Assembly (NCBI RefSeq): GCF_001556045.1
Contig: NZ_LSIC01000158.1
Location: forward strand, 1-64,000
Source: Bradyrhizobium sp. CCH5-F6
GTDB lineage: Bacteria > Pseudomonadota > Alphaproteobacteria > Rhizobiales > Xanthobacteraceae
Direction of reading: 5' to 3'
DNA length: 64,000 bases
Part shown: piece by piece, positions 44,046 to 52,869 of the stretch
Layout of the letters: each line of letters opens with the position of its first letter
Numbering within the stretch: position 1 is the stretch's first letter
Program-made: the position numbers and the translations under genes
The notes under the pieces: model-generated
Told to the model about the DNA's origin: nothing
The model's database searches: none
The model's input: only the letters and a program-made list of their open reading frames with translations

Positions 44046-45368
44046 ATGACCAAGCGCACCCGCCGGCCCTCGGAAACGACTGGCCTCAGCCGCCGTCAAC
44101 TGTTGAAAGCCACCGGCTCCACCGCCGCGCTTCTCGCCGCAGCAAAACTGAACTTCCCCGCCGGCGCCTTCGCGCAGGACGCAGGTCCCGAAGTCAAGGG
44201 CGCCAAGCTCGGCTTCATTGCGCTGAGCGATGCTGGCCCGCTGTTCGTCGCCAAGGACAAGGGCCTGTTCGCCAAATACGGCATGCCCGACACCGACGTG
44301 CAGAAGCAGGCCTCCTGGGGCACCACGCGCGACAACCTCGTGCTCGGCTCCGAAGGCAACGGCATCGACGGCGCGCATATCCTCACCCCGATGCCTTATC
44401 TGATCTCGGCCGGCAAGGTGACGCAGAACAACCAGCCGACCCCGATGTACATCCTGGCGCGGCTCAATCTCGATGCTCAATGCATCTCGGTCGCCAAGGA
44501 ATATGCCGACCTCAAGGTCGGCGCGGATGCCTCGGCGCTCAAGGCCGCCTTCGAGAAGAAGAAGGCCGACGGCAAGTCAGTGAAAGTCGCGATGACCTTT
44601 CCTGGCGGCACGCATGACCTCTGGATCCGCTATTGGCTCGCCGCCGGCGGAATCGATCCCGACAAGGACGTCGAGACCATCACGGTGCCGCCGCCTCAGA
44701 TGGTGGCCAACATGAAGGTCGGCACCATGGACGCCTTCTGCGTCGGCGAACCATGGCCCGGGCAGCTTGTCCATCAGGGCATCGGCTACACCGCCGTCAA
44801 CACCGGCGAAATCTGGAGCAAGCACCCAGAGAAGTCGCTCGGCATGCGCGCGGCCTGGGTCGACAAGAATCCCAAGGCCGCGAAAGCGATCCTCATGGCC
44901 GTGATGGAGGCCCAACAATGGGCCGACAAGATGGAGAACAAGGCAGAGCTCGCCACCATCATGGCGAAGCGCCAGTGGATCAACTGTCCGGTCGAAGACA
45001 TCGCCGACCGCGCCAAAGGCAAGTTCGACTACGGCATTCCCGGCAAGATCGTCGAGAACTCGCCGCACATCATGAAGTACTGGCGCGATCATGCTTCCTA
45101 TCCGTTCCGGAGTCATGACCTCTGGTTCATGACCGAGGACATCCGTTGGGGCAAATATGAAGCCGGCTTCGACAGCAAGGCACTGATCGGGAAGGTCAAT
45201 CGCGAGGACATGTGGCGCGACGCGGCCAAGACCCTCGGTGTTGCGGCTGCCGACATCCCGGCCTCCACCTCGCGCGGCAAGGAGACCTTCTTCGACGGCA
45301 AGGTGTTCGATCCGGAAAATCCGGCTGCCTATCTCAAGTCGCTCGCGATCAAGCGCGTCGAAGTCTGA
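44046..45368 (+). CDS. nrtA: Nitrate ABC transporter substrate-binding protein NrtA
   Basis: A 440-residue protein with a twin-arginine signal (SRRQLLKATG, residues 15-24, cleavage near FAQDA). The CmpA/NrtA fold is shown by AKLGFIALSDAGPLFVAKDKGLFAKYGM, GTHDLWIRYWLAAGGIDPD and VGEPWPGQLV. It delivers nitrate to NrtBC. It is the first gene of the nitrate operon, which continues with nrtB after a 60-bp gap holding a hairpin. The long antisense frame covering it is not a gene. Confidence 0.93.
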   Translation: MTKRTRRPSETTGLSRRQLLKATGSTAALLAAAKLNFPAGAFAQDAGPEVKGAKLGFIALSDAGPLFVAKDKGLFAKYGMPDTDVQKQASWGTTRDNLVLGSEGNGIDGAHILTPMPYLISAGKVTQNNQPTPMYILARLNLDAQCISVAKEYADLKVGADASALKAAFEKKKADGKSVKVAMTFPGGTHDLWIRYWLAAGGIDPDKDVETITVPPPQMVANMKVGTMDAFCVGEPWPGQLVHQGIGYTAVNTGEIWSKHPEKSLGMRAAWVDKNPKAAKAILMAVMEAQQWADKMENKAELATIMAKRQWINCPVEDIADRAKGKFDYGIPGKIVENSPHIMKYWRDHASYPFRSHDLWFMTEDIRWGKYEAGFDSKALIGKVNREDMWRDAAKTLGVAAADIPASTSRGKETFFDGKVFDPENPAAYLKSLAIKRVEV

Positions 45369-45376
45369 TGGAGCCA

Positions 45377-45398
45377 GCGGCCGCCTGTGGGCGGCCGC
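45377..45398 (+). other. Intercistronic hairpin between nrtA and nrtB
   Basis: The perfect nine-base arms GCGGCCGCC and GGCGGCCGC flank a TGTG loop, eight bases after the nrtA stop. In importer operons such hairpins stabilise the upstream message or partly terminate it, giving more binding protein than permease. Confidence 0.6.
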
Positions 45399-45428
45399 AT
45401 CGTCCCTTGAAGCCGGAGAGAGATTGCG

Positions 45429-46325
45429 ATGAACATGACTGCCGCCAAGATCGAGATTGAAACCGCGAAGCCCGCGGCCAGCTCCGCGCCGGTCGTCGCG
45501 ATGACGCCAAGGCGTCCCCCACGCGCCGAAGCCTATGCGCGCATGGCACGGGAGACGGCCGTGCGCGTGATCCCGCCGCTGGTCGTGATCGCGCTGCTCA
45601 CGCTGGTGTGGGAGTTGGTCTGCCGCCGCGCCGGCTCGGCGCTGCCGCCGCCGTCGAAGGTGTTCACGGACACCAGGGAGCTGATCCTCGATCCGTTCTT
45701 CGACAATGGCGGCATCGACAAGGGCCTGTTCTGGCACCTTTCCGCCAGTCTCCAGCGCGTCGCCTTCGGCTATTCCCTCTCGGCCATCGCGGGCATCGCG
45801 CTCGGCGTGCTGGTCGGGCAGTCGGTCTGGGCGATGCGCGGGCTCGATCCGTTGTTCCAGGTGCTGCGCACCATTCCGCCGCTCGCCTGGCTGCCGCTGT
45901 CGCTCGCGGCGTTCCGCGACGGCCAGCCCTCGGCGATCTTCGTCATCTTCATCACCTCGATCTGGCCGATCATCATCAACACCGCTGTCGGCATCCGCAA
46001 CATTCCGCAGGATTACCGCAACGTCGCGGCCGTCGTGCAACTCAATCCGCTCGAATTCTTCGCAAAGATCATGATCCCGGCGGCGGCGCCCTACATCTTC
46101 ACGGGCCTTCGCATCGGCATCGGTCTGTCGTGGCTTGCGATCGTCGCGGCGGAAATGCTGATCGGCGGCGTCGGCATCGGCTTCTTCATCTGGGACGCCT
46201 GGAACTCCTCGCATATCAGCGAGATCGTCCTGGCGCTGTTCTATGTCGGCATCGTCGGCTTCGTGCTGGACCGCATGATCGCGGGCCTCGGCAAGATCGT
46301 CACCCGCGGCACCGCGCAGAATTGA
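45429..46325 (+). CDS. nrtB: Nitrate ABC transporter permease NrtB
   Basis: A 298-residue membrane protein with a ~40-residue cytoplasmic lead, about six helices and the EAA-type loop VVQLNPLEFFAKIMIPAAAPYIFTGLRIGIGLSWLAIVAAEML typical of the NrtB/SsuC group. GGAGAG precedes ATG 45429. It lies between nrtA and nrtC with short gaps. Confidence 0.92.
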   Translation: MNMTAAKIEIETAKPAASSAPVVAMTPRRPPRAEAYARMARETAVRVIPPLVVIALLTLVWELVCRRAGSALPPPSKVFTDTRELILDPFFDNGGIDKGLFWHLSASLQRVAFGYSLSAIAGIALGVLVGQSVWAMRGLDPLFQVLRTIPPLAWLPLSLAAFRDGQPSAIFVIFITSIWPIIINTAVGIRNIPQDYRNVAAVVQLNPLEFFAKIMIPAAAPYIFTGLRIGIGLSWLAIVAAEMLIGGVGIGFFIWDAWNSSHISEIVLALFYVGIVGFVLDRMIAGLGKIVTRGTAQN

Positions 46326-46338
46326 GGGAGCAGATCAC

Positions 46339-47133
46339 ATGACCGCCTATCTGAAGCTCGACCACATCGACAAGGTCTTCACCCGCGGCGCCGCCACCAC
46401 GGAGGTGCTGAAGGACATCAACCTCACGATCGAGAAGGGCGAATACGTCTCCATCATCGGTCATTCCGGCTGCGGCAAGTCGACCCTGCTCAACATCATC
46501 GCAGGGCTGACGGGCGCCACCACCGGGGGCGTGCTGCTGGAGAACCGGGAGGTGAACTCGCCGGGGCCCGACCGTGCCGTGGTGTTCCAGAACCACAGCC
46601 TGCTGCCGTGGCTGACCGTCTACGAGAACGTCAAGCTCGGCGTCGACAAGGTTTTCGCCAGGACCAAGTCCCGCGCCGAACGCGACGCCTGGGTGATGCA
46701 CAATCTCAACCTCGTGCAGATGGCCCATGCCAGGGACAAGCGTCCTTCCGAGATCTCCGGCGGCATGAAGCAGCGCGTCGGCATCGCGCGGGCGCTCGCC
46801 ATGGAGCCGAAAGTGCTGCTGCTCGATGAGCCGTTCGGTGCGCTCGACGCGCTGACCCGCGCCCACTTGCAGGACTCCGTGATGGCGCTGCACCAGAAGC
46901 TCGGCAACACCATTCTGATGATCACCCACGACGTCGACGAGGCCGTGTTGCTGTCCGACCGCATCGTGATGATGACGAACGGGCCGAGCGCGCGCATCGG
47001 CGAGGTGCTGGAGGTGCCGCTGGCGCGGCCGCGCAAGCGGCTCGAGCTCGCGACCAACGGCACCTATCTGAAGTGCCGCCAGCGCGTGCTCGAATTCCTC
47101 TACGAGCGTCACCGCTTCGTCGAGGCCGCGTAA
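46339..47133 (+). CDS. nrtC: Nitrate ABC transporter ATP-binding protein NrtC/NrtD
   Basis: A 264-residue ATPase with Walker A GHSGCGKST, Q-loop FQNHSLLPWLTVYENV, signature ISGGMKQR and Walker B VLLLDEPFGALD. It has the length of a single-domain NrtD-type ATPase and lacks the fused binding domain of cyanobacterial NrtC. The name follows Bradyrhizobium use. It ends 216 bp before bjgb. Confidence 0.92.
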   Translation: MTAYLKLDHIDKVFTRGAATTEVLKDINLTIEKGEYVSIIGHSGCGKSTLLNIIAGLTGATTGGVLLENREVNSPGPDRAVVFQNHSLLPWLTVYENVKLGVDKVFARTKSRAERDAWVMHNLNLVQMAHARDKRPSEISGGMKQRVGIARALAMEPKVLLLDEPFGALDALTRAHLQDSVMALHQKLGNTILMITHDVDEAVLLSDRIVMMTNGPSARIGEVLEVPLARPRKRLELATNGTYLKCRQRVLEFLYERHRFVEAA

Positions 47134-47231
47134 ACGAAGCTTTCGACGCAAACAACATGCACGTGCCCCGATGATCGACGGCGTGAAGTCGCGCCAAGCC
47201 TCACCGAGGCGCGTGTGTGAACGTGACCACT

Positions 47232-47247
47232 TGGCACGAATGTCGCT
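47232..47247 (+). promoter_or_regulatory. Sigma-54 promoter before bjgb-flp-nasC
   Basis: TGGCACGAATGTCGCT has a perfect TGGCACG -24 block, exact N10 spacing from GG to GC, and one mismatch in the -12 TTGC. It lies 100 bp upstream of bjgb, showing that the downstream half of the cluster has its own promoter. No clear GCAC-N7-GTGC site is visible next to it. Confidence 0.7.
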
Positions 47248-47269
47248 TTTCCCCGTACGCGGGGAGAAG
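47246..47269 (+). other. Leader hairpin upstream of bjgb
   Basis: Arms CTTTTCCCCG and CGGGGAGAAG (one G-U pair) flank a TACG loop immediately after the sigma-54 element. It could be a NasT-type leader structure or a remnant of the missing narK region. It partly overlaps the promoter, so it may instead be incidental. Confidence 0.35.
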
Positions 47270-47349
47270 TCTCTCTGATGACGTTTGACTCATGAACTTT
47301 TTCCGCAATGGCGCGGACAAAGGCAGACCGAAACAGACAGGAGAACATC

Positions 47350-47778
47350 ATGACGCCAGAACAGGTCACCCTCATCCAGCAGAGCTTTTCCAAGGTTGCG
47401 CCGATATCGGAGCAGGCTGCGGTGATGTTCTACGATCGCCTTTTCGAGGTGGCGCCGTCGGTACGCGCGATGTTTCCCGAGGACATGACCGAGCAGCGCA
47501 AGAAGCTGATGGGGATGCTCGCTGCCGTCGTCGGCGGTCTCTCGAACCTGAACTCGGTTCTTCCCGCAGCCTCCGCGCTCGCCAAGCGCCACGTCGCCTA
47601 CGGCGCCAAGGCCGAGCACTACCCCGTCGTCGGCGCCGCCTTGCTCTGGACCCTGGAGAAGGGTCTTGGCGATGCCTGGACGCCCGAACTCGCCAAGGCC
47701 TGGACCGACGCATACGGCGTGCTGTCCGGCTACATGATTTCCGAGGCCTATGGCGCACAGTCGCAGGCCGCCGAATAG
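47350..47778 (+). CDS. bjgb: Single-domain haemoglobin Bjgb
   Basis: A 142-residue globin (MTPEQVTLIQQSFSKVAPISEQAAVMFYDRLFEVAPSVRAMFP) with the proximal His in LAKRHVAYGAKAEHYPVVGAALLWTLE. It has the globin domain of flavohaemoglobin but no reductase domain. In Bradyrhizobium, Bjgb detoxifies nitric oxide formed during nitrate assimilation, and Flp or another reductase supplies electrons. AGGAG precedes ATG 47350. It is followed ten bases later by flp. Confidence 0.92.
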   Translation: MTPEQVTLIQQSFSKVAPISEQAAVMFYDRLFEVAPSVRAMFPEDMTEQRKKLMGMLAAVVGGLSNLNSVLPAASALAKRHVAYGAKAEHYPVVGAALLWTLEKGLGDAWTPELAKAWTDAYGVLSGYMISEAYGAQSQAAE

Positions 47779-47788
47779 GAGATGCCTT

Positions 47789-49006
47789 GTGAGTGAACCG
47801 CTCGTCATCGTCGGTAACGGTATGGCGGCCGCGCGTCTGGTCGACGAGCTCGCGAAGACCGCGCTCGGCCGCTACGCCGTCGCCGTGATCGGCGAAGAGC
47901 CGCGGCTCGCTTACAACCGCGTGCTGCTCTCCTCCGTGCTGGCCGGCGAGACCGGCTCGCACGAGATCGAGCTCCGGCCCGCCGAGTGGTGGCGCCACCG
48001 CGGCGTCACGGTCCGCTACGGCTATCGCGTCACCGAGATCGACACCGGTCGCCGCGAGCTGAAGATCGAAGGCGAGGAGAGCATGGAGTATTCCAAGCTC
48101 ATCCTCGCCACCGGCTCGACGCCGCTGCGGCTCAACGTGCCGGGCGCCGATCTTGCCGGCGTGCACACCTTCCGCGATACCCGCGACGTCGACCTGCTGC
48201 TGACGCTCGCGGCGGCGAAGAAGCGCGTCGTCGTGGTCGGGGGCGGCCTGCTTGGCCTTGAAGCGGCCTACGGTCTCGCCAAGGCCGGCGCGACGGTGAC
48301 GCTGCTGCATCTCATGGACCGGCTGATGGAGCGCCAGCTCGATGCACCCGCCGCCGATCTGCTGAAGACGCTGGTCGAACGCAAGGGCATCCGCATCCTG
48401 CTCAACGCCTCGACTGCCCGCATCCATGGCGATGGTCACGTCGAGGCCGTCGAGCTCGCCGACGGCAGCCGGATCGAGGCCGACGCCGTGATCTTCGCTG
48501 CCGGCATCAAGCCGAACGTCTCGCTGGCGAAAGAAGCGGGAATTGCGGTCAATCGCGGCGTCGTGGTCAACGACGTCATGCAGACCTCCTCGTCCGACAT
48601 CTTCGCTCTCGGCGAATGCGCCGAACATCGCGGTACCTGCTATGGCCTGGTCGAGCCGGCCTATGAGCAGGCGCGCGTGCTGGCGCGGCATCTCGCCGGC
48701 CGTTCTGCCGCCTATCAAGGAAGCGTGGTCTCGACCAACCTGAAGGTTTCGGGCGTCAGCGTGTTCTCCGCCGGCGACTTCATGGGCGGGGAGGGCAGCG
48801 AGAGTCTCGTGCTGTCGGACCGCAGGCGCGGCACTTACAAGAAGCTCGTGATCGCCGACGGCCGGCTCACAGGTGCCGTGCTGATCGGCGATACCGTCGA
48901 TGCGCTCTGGTACCTCGAACTGATCCGCAATCGCGACAAGGTCGCGGCGATCCGCACCGACATGATGTTCGGCCGCGCGCTCGTGCAGTCTTCGAAAGCT
49001 GCTTGA
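47789..49006 (+). CDS. flp: FAD/NAD(P)-dependent oxidoreductase Flp
   Basis: A 405-residue protein starting at GTG 47789 (VSEPLVIVGNGMA) with AGGAGATGCCTT upstream. Two dinucleotide folds are present: IVGNGMAAARLVDEL for FAD and VVVVGGGLLGLEAAYGLAKAGATV for NAD(P)H, with ADAVIFAAGIKPN and SSSDIFALGECAE typical of the NirB-N-terminal/rubredoxin-reductase group. In this cluster Flp is the electron donor to NasC and perhaps Bjgb. Confidence 0.92.
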   Translation: MSEPLVIVGNGMAAARLVDELAKTALGRYAVAVIGEEPRLAYNRVLLSSVLAGETGSHEIELRPAEWWRHRGVTVRYGYRVTEIDTGRRELKIEGEESMEYSKLILATGSTPLRLNVPGADLAGVHTFRDTRDVDLLLTLAAAKKRVVVVGGGLLGLEAAYGLAKAGATVTLLHLMDRLMERQLDAPAADLLKTLVERKGIRILLNASTARIHGDGHVEAVELADGSRIEADAVIFAAGIKPNVSLAKEAGIAVNRGVVVNDVMQTSSSDIFALGECAEHRGTCYGLVEPAYEQARVLARHLAGRSAAYQGSVVSTNLKVSGVSVFSAGDFMGGEGSESLVLSDRRRGTYKKLVIADGRLTGAVLIGDTVDALWYLELIRNRDKVAAIRTDMMFGRALVQSSKAA

Positions 49007-49007
49007 T

Positions 49008-51713
49008 ATGACGGCGATCGATCCAAACCTCCGCACCACCAAGACGACGTGCCCCTATTGCGGCGTCGGCTGCGGCGTGCTGGCGACGCCCGACGGCAAG
49101 GGCGGCGCGGCGATCGCGGGCGATCCCGATCATCCCGCCAATTTTGGCCGGCTCTGCTCCAAGGGTTCGGCGCTCGGCGAGACCGTCGGGCTCGAAGGCC
49201 GGCTGCTTTATCCGATGATACGCTGCAAGGGCGTGCTCGAACGCGTCGCCTGGAGCGACGCGCTCGATCATGTCGCCCATCGCATGCAGCACATCGTGGC
49301 GCGCGATGGCGCCGACGCGGTGGCGTTCTATCTCTCGGGCCAGCTCCTGACCGAGGACTATTACGTCGCCAACAAGCTGCTGAAGGGGTTTGTCGGCACG
49401 GCCAATGTCGATACCAATTCGCGGCTCTGCATGTCCTCCTCGGTCGCGGGCCATCGGCGCGCTTTCGGCGCCGACACCGTGCCCGGCTGCTACGAGGATC
49501 TCGACCAGGCTGACTTGCTCGTCTTCGTCGGCTCGAATGCGGCTTGGTGCCATCCCGTGCTGTTCCAGCGCATGCTGAAGAACCGGCAGGAGCGCGGCGC
49601 CCGCATGATCGTGGTCGACCCGCGCCGTACCGACACGGCCAGCGACGTCGATCTCTTCCTCGGCCTCAAGCCCGGCACCGATACGGCGCTGTTCTGCGGC
49701 CTGTTCGTTCATCTCGCCGATAATGGCGCGCTGGATCGGGACTACGTCGCCTCCAACACGTCGGGATTCGACGACGCGCTGGTCCGTGCGCGCAACATCG
49801 CCGGCAGCGTCGGCGCGACCGCGCTTGCCACGGGCCTGTCCGAGCAGGACGTCGCCACCTTCTTCAGGATGTTCCGTGACACCGAGAAGGTCGTCACGCT
49901 CTATTCGCAAGGGGTCAACCAGTCGGCGCAGGGGACCGACAAGGTCAACGCCATCCTGAACTGCCATCTTGCGACGGGGCGCATCGGCAAGCCCGGTGCC
50001 TCGCCGTTCTCGCTCACCGGCCAGCCCAATGCGATGGGCGGTCGCGAGGTCGGCGGCCTCGCCAATATGCTCGCGGCTCATATGGGTTTCACGCCACCCG
50101 ACATCGATCGCGTCAGGCGGTTCTGGAGGGCGCCGCGCATCGCCACCCATGAGGGGCTGAAGGCGGTGCAATTGTTCGAGGCCATCAACCGCGGCGAGGT
50201 CAAGGCGCTGTGGGTGATGGGCACCAACCCGGCGGTGTCGCTGCCGGACGCCGACATGGTCCGAGAAGCCCTCAAGAAGCTCGAACTGTTCGTGGTCTCC
50301 GAGAACGTGCTCTCCAACGACACGGTCGAGGCTGGTCCGCATGTGCTGCTGCCGGCGCTGGCCTGGGGCGAGAAGTCAGGCACGGTGACCAATTCCGAGC
50401 GGCGTATCTCGCGCCAGCGGGCGTTCCTGCCTGCGCCGGGCGAGGCGCGCCCCGATTGGTGGATTTTGAGCGAGACCGCAAAGCGCCTCGGCTTCGGCGG
50501 AAGCTTCAACTACAAATCCGCCGCCGATATCTTTCGCGAGCATGCGGCGCTCTCGGCGTTCGAGAACGGCGGCAGCCGCGATTTCGACATCGGCGCGCTG
50601 ATGTCGCTGACCGACGACGCGTTCGACGCCTTGGAGCCGGTGCAGTGGCCCGCGCGCGAGGGGCAGACGCCCGACGAGCGCTTCTTTGCGCAAGGCGGCT
50701 TCTTCACCAATGATGGCAAGGGCCGCTTCGTCGCGCCGGAAGTGCCGGCGCTGCGCGGCGAGACCGGTCCGTCGCGTCCCTTGCGGCTCAACACCGGGCG
50801 CATCCGCGACCAGTGGCACACCATGACACGCACGGGGATGAGCCAGCGGCTGGGCGCGCATCTGCCCGAGCCGTTCGTCGAGATCCATCCTGATGATGCC
50901 AGCAAATACGGGATCGTGCACGACGGCTATGCCCGCATCACCACCGATTACGGCCGGTGCATCCTGAAGGCCGTCGTGAGCGAACGGCAGCAGCGCGGCG
51001 TGTTGTTCGCGCCGATCCACTGGAGCGCGATGAATGCCTCACACGGCCGCGTCGGCGCGCTGGTGCAGTCCTTCACCGATCCGTTCTCGGGCCAGCCGGA
51101 GGCGAAAGCGACGCCGGCCGCGATCGCTCCTTACGAATTCGTCTTCCGCGGCTTCGCGCTGTCGCGAAAGCAGGTCGATCTGCCGCAGAGCCTGTTGTGG
51201 ACCCGCGTCACGGTCGCCGGCGGCTTCGGTTATCTCTTCGCGGACAACGGCGATCTTGCGCGCTGGCCCGCCTGGCTCGAGAACGTCGCGGGCGAAGACG
51301 TCGCCGAATATCGCGATTTCGGCGGTGGGGTCTATCGCGCCGCCTCGTTCGCAGGCGACCGGATCGAGACCTGCCTGTTCGTCGGACCCGCGCACGATGC
51401 CGGCGATTGGGAGGTGGTGAAGAGTGCATTCGCCGCCGACCAGGTCACCGACGAGCAGCGCCGCATGCTGCTGTCAGGCAAGTCCAGCGAAGGCGCGGGT
51501 TCGACCGGCCCGGTCGTCTGCGCCTGCTTCGGTGTCGGCCGTGGCACCATCTGCGACGCGATTGAAACTGGCGCGCGCACGGCCGCCGAGATCGGCGAGA
51601 AGCTCAAGGCCGGCACCAATTGCGGCTCCTGCATCCCGGAGCTGAAGCGGCTGATCGCGACGACGGGGGCGGTGTCGATCCAGCAGGTGAAGGTCGCTGG
51701 CGCAGCGGGGTAG
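49008..51713 (+). CDS. nasC: Assimilatory nitrate reductase catalytic subunit NasC
   Basis: A 901-residue molybdopterin oxidoreductase. The N-terminal [4Fe-4S] motif is CPYCGVGCGV...RLCSKG (residues 15-50). The molybdenum domains span about 60-720, including LCMSSSVAGHRRAFG with a likely metal-ligand Cys region, and a molydopterin-binding segment at about 600-720. The C-terminal ~60 residues form a BFD-type [2Fe-2S] domain (CACFGVG...NCGSC, about 845-885). It reduces nitrate to nitrite in the cytoplasm. No nitrite reductase gene is in the window. Confidence 0.93.
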   Translation: MTAIDPNLRTTKTTCPYCGVGCGVLATPDGKGGAAIAGDPDHPANFGRLCSKGSALGETVGLEGRLLYPMIRCKGVLERVAWSDALDHVAHRMQHIVARDGADAVAFYLSGQLLTEDYYVANKLLKGFVGTANVDTNSRLCMSSSVAGHRRAFGADTVPGCYEDLDQADLLVFVGSNAAWCHPVLFQRMLKNRQERGARMIVVDPRRTDTASDVDLFLGLKPGTDTALFCGLFVHLADNGALDRDYVASNTSGFDDALVRARNIAGSVGATALATGLSEQDVATFFRMFRDTEKVVTLYSQGVNQSAQGTDKVNAILNCHLATGRIGKPGASPFSLTGQPNAMGGREVGGLANMLAAHMGFTPPDIDRVRRFWRAPRIATHEGLKAVQLFEAINRGEVKALWVMGTNPAVSLPDADMVREALKKLELFVVSENVLSNDTVEAGPHVLLPALAWGEKSGTVTNSERRISRQRAFLPAPGEARPDWWILSETAKRLGFGGSFNYKSAADIFREHAALSAFENGGSRDFDIGALMSLTDDAFDALEPVQWPAREGQTPDERFFAQGGFFTNDGKGRFVAPEVPALRGETGPSRPLRLNTGRIRDQWHTMTRTGMSQRLGAHLPEPFVEIHPDDASKYGIVHDGYARITTDYGRCILKAVVSERQQRGVLFAPIHWSAMNASHGRVGALVQSFTDPFSGQPEAKATPAAIAPYEFVFRGFALSRKQVDLPQSLLWTRVTVAGGFGYLFADNGDLARWPAWLENVAGEDVAEYRDFGGGVYRAASFAGDRIETCLFVGPAHDAGDWEVVKSAFAADQVTDEQRRMLLSGKSSEGAGSTGPVVCACFGVGRGTICDAIETGARTAAEIGEKLKAGTNCGSCIPELKRLIATTGAVSIQQVKVAGAAG

Positions 51714-51730
51714 GCCGGCTCTCTCCAAAG

Positions 51731-51803
51731 CCATTGCCAGCGTACCGATGCAGTTCAGAGCCTTGCCATTGAGAGATTCTGGATTGCTTCGCTACGCTCG
51801 CAA
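51731..51803. repeat. Degenerate CATTGCGAGC-family intergenic repeat
   Basis: A weakened copy of the family at 21163 and 62877: CCATTGCCAGCGTACCGATG on the left and GGATTGCTTCGCTACGCTCG on the right, downstream of nasC. Confidence 0.6.
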
Positions 51804-51888
51804 CCAATCGACGCGCCTTCAATTGTCCCCTATGGTGCCGCGCGCTCCTCCTCAGCGATCTCTAAAGTGGAGCATCTGAGGGATAAAC

Positions 51889-52728
51889 ATGAACACGCAC
51901 CCCTTCGGCAAGACCGACGCCAACGTTTCCGTCATCGGGCAGGGCACGTGGTACCTCGACCATGGCGACCGCAAGCGCGCGATCGCGGCGCTTCAGCGCG
52001 GGCTCGATCTCGGCATGACCCATATCGACACCGCCGAGATGTATGGCGATGCCGAGCTCGTCATTGCTGATGCGATCGCGGGCCGGCGCGACGAGGTGTT
52101 CCTCGTCTCGAAAGTGCTGCCCAGCAACGCCTCGCGGAACGGAACCATCACCGCTTGCGAGCGCTCGCTGAAGCGGCTCAAGACCGACCGGCTCGACTGC
52201 TATCTCTTGCACTGGCGCGGCTCCTATCCACTGGAGGACACCGTCGCTGCGTTCGAGGAACTGGTGAAATCAGGCAAGATCAAATCCTGGGGCGTCTCCA
52301 ACTTCGACGCGGACGATCTCGACGAAATTCTCGACGTTGCGGGCGAGGGTCGGATCGCGTGCAACCAGGTGCTCTATCATCTCAAGGAACGCGCGATCGA
52401 GCATGCCGTGATCCCGTGGTGCGAGCGGCACGGCGTCGCCGTCGTTGCCTACTCGCCGTTCGGTCATGATGATTTCCCCGCAAGCAGCAGCAAGGGCGGC
52501 GCCGTGCTGGCCCGTATCGCGGAGGCGCGTCGTGTGACGCCGCGTCAGGTCGCGCTGAGCTTCCTCACCCGTGCGACTACGGTGTTCGCGATCCCGAAGG
52601 CCTCGTCTGCGGAGCATGCCGCCGAGAATGCGGCAGCCGGCGATCTCGTGCTGACGAAGGACGAGATTGCTGCGCTGGATGCCGCGTTCCCCCGCGGGCC
52701 GAAGCCGCGCGGCCTGCCCATGCTGTAG
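51889..52728 (+). CDS. Aldo/keto reductase
   Basis: A 279-residue TIM-barrel oxidoreductase with the AKR tetrad visible: DTAEMYG (Asp and Tyr), LVSKVLP (Lys) and YLLHWRG (His). The C-terminal AIPKASSAEHAAENAAA loop is the NADPH-binding region. GAGGGA precedes ATG 51889. The substrate is unknown and there is no operon partner. Confidence 0.9.
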   Translation: MNTHPFGKTDANVSVIGQGTWYLDHGDRKRAIAALQRGLDLGMTHIDTAEMYGDAELVIADAIAGRRDEVFLVSKVLPSNASRNGTITACERSLKRLKTDRLDCYLLHWRGSYPLEDTVAAFEELVKSGKIKSWGVSNFDADDLDEILDVAGEGRIACNQVLYHLKERAIEHAVIPWCERHGVAVVAYSPFGHDDFPASSSKGGAVLARIAEARRVTPRQVALSFLTRATTVFAIPKASSAEHAAENAAAGDLVLTKDEIAALDAAFPRGPKPRGLPML

Positions 52729-52869
52729 TGCACAACGGGCAACATTAACGGAGCATTGACGCGCGCGGCGGCCCGCGCATATCGGCCTCCTGTTTTCTGA
52801 AGTTGTGAACGCGGCGCATTTGTCGTTTGTTGCCGGCGTTCTCGATTCGCATTTGCCCGGGTTCCAGCC

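Noticed and set aside
44577..46214. 545-codon leftward open frame opposite nrtA and nrtB
   Set aside because: Antisense to genes with complete family motifs and no plausible start signal.
47350..49006. bjgb and flp as a split flavohaemoglobin
   Set aside because: Flp is a rubredoxin-reductase/NirB-type flavoprotein, not the FAD/NAD module of Hmp, and the gene order matches the known Bradyrhizobium cluster.
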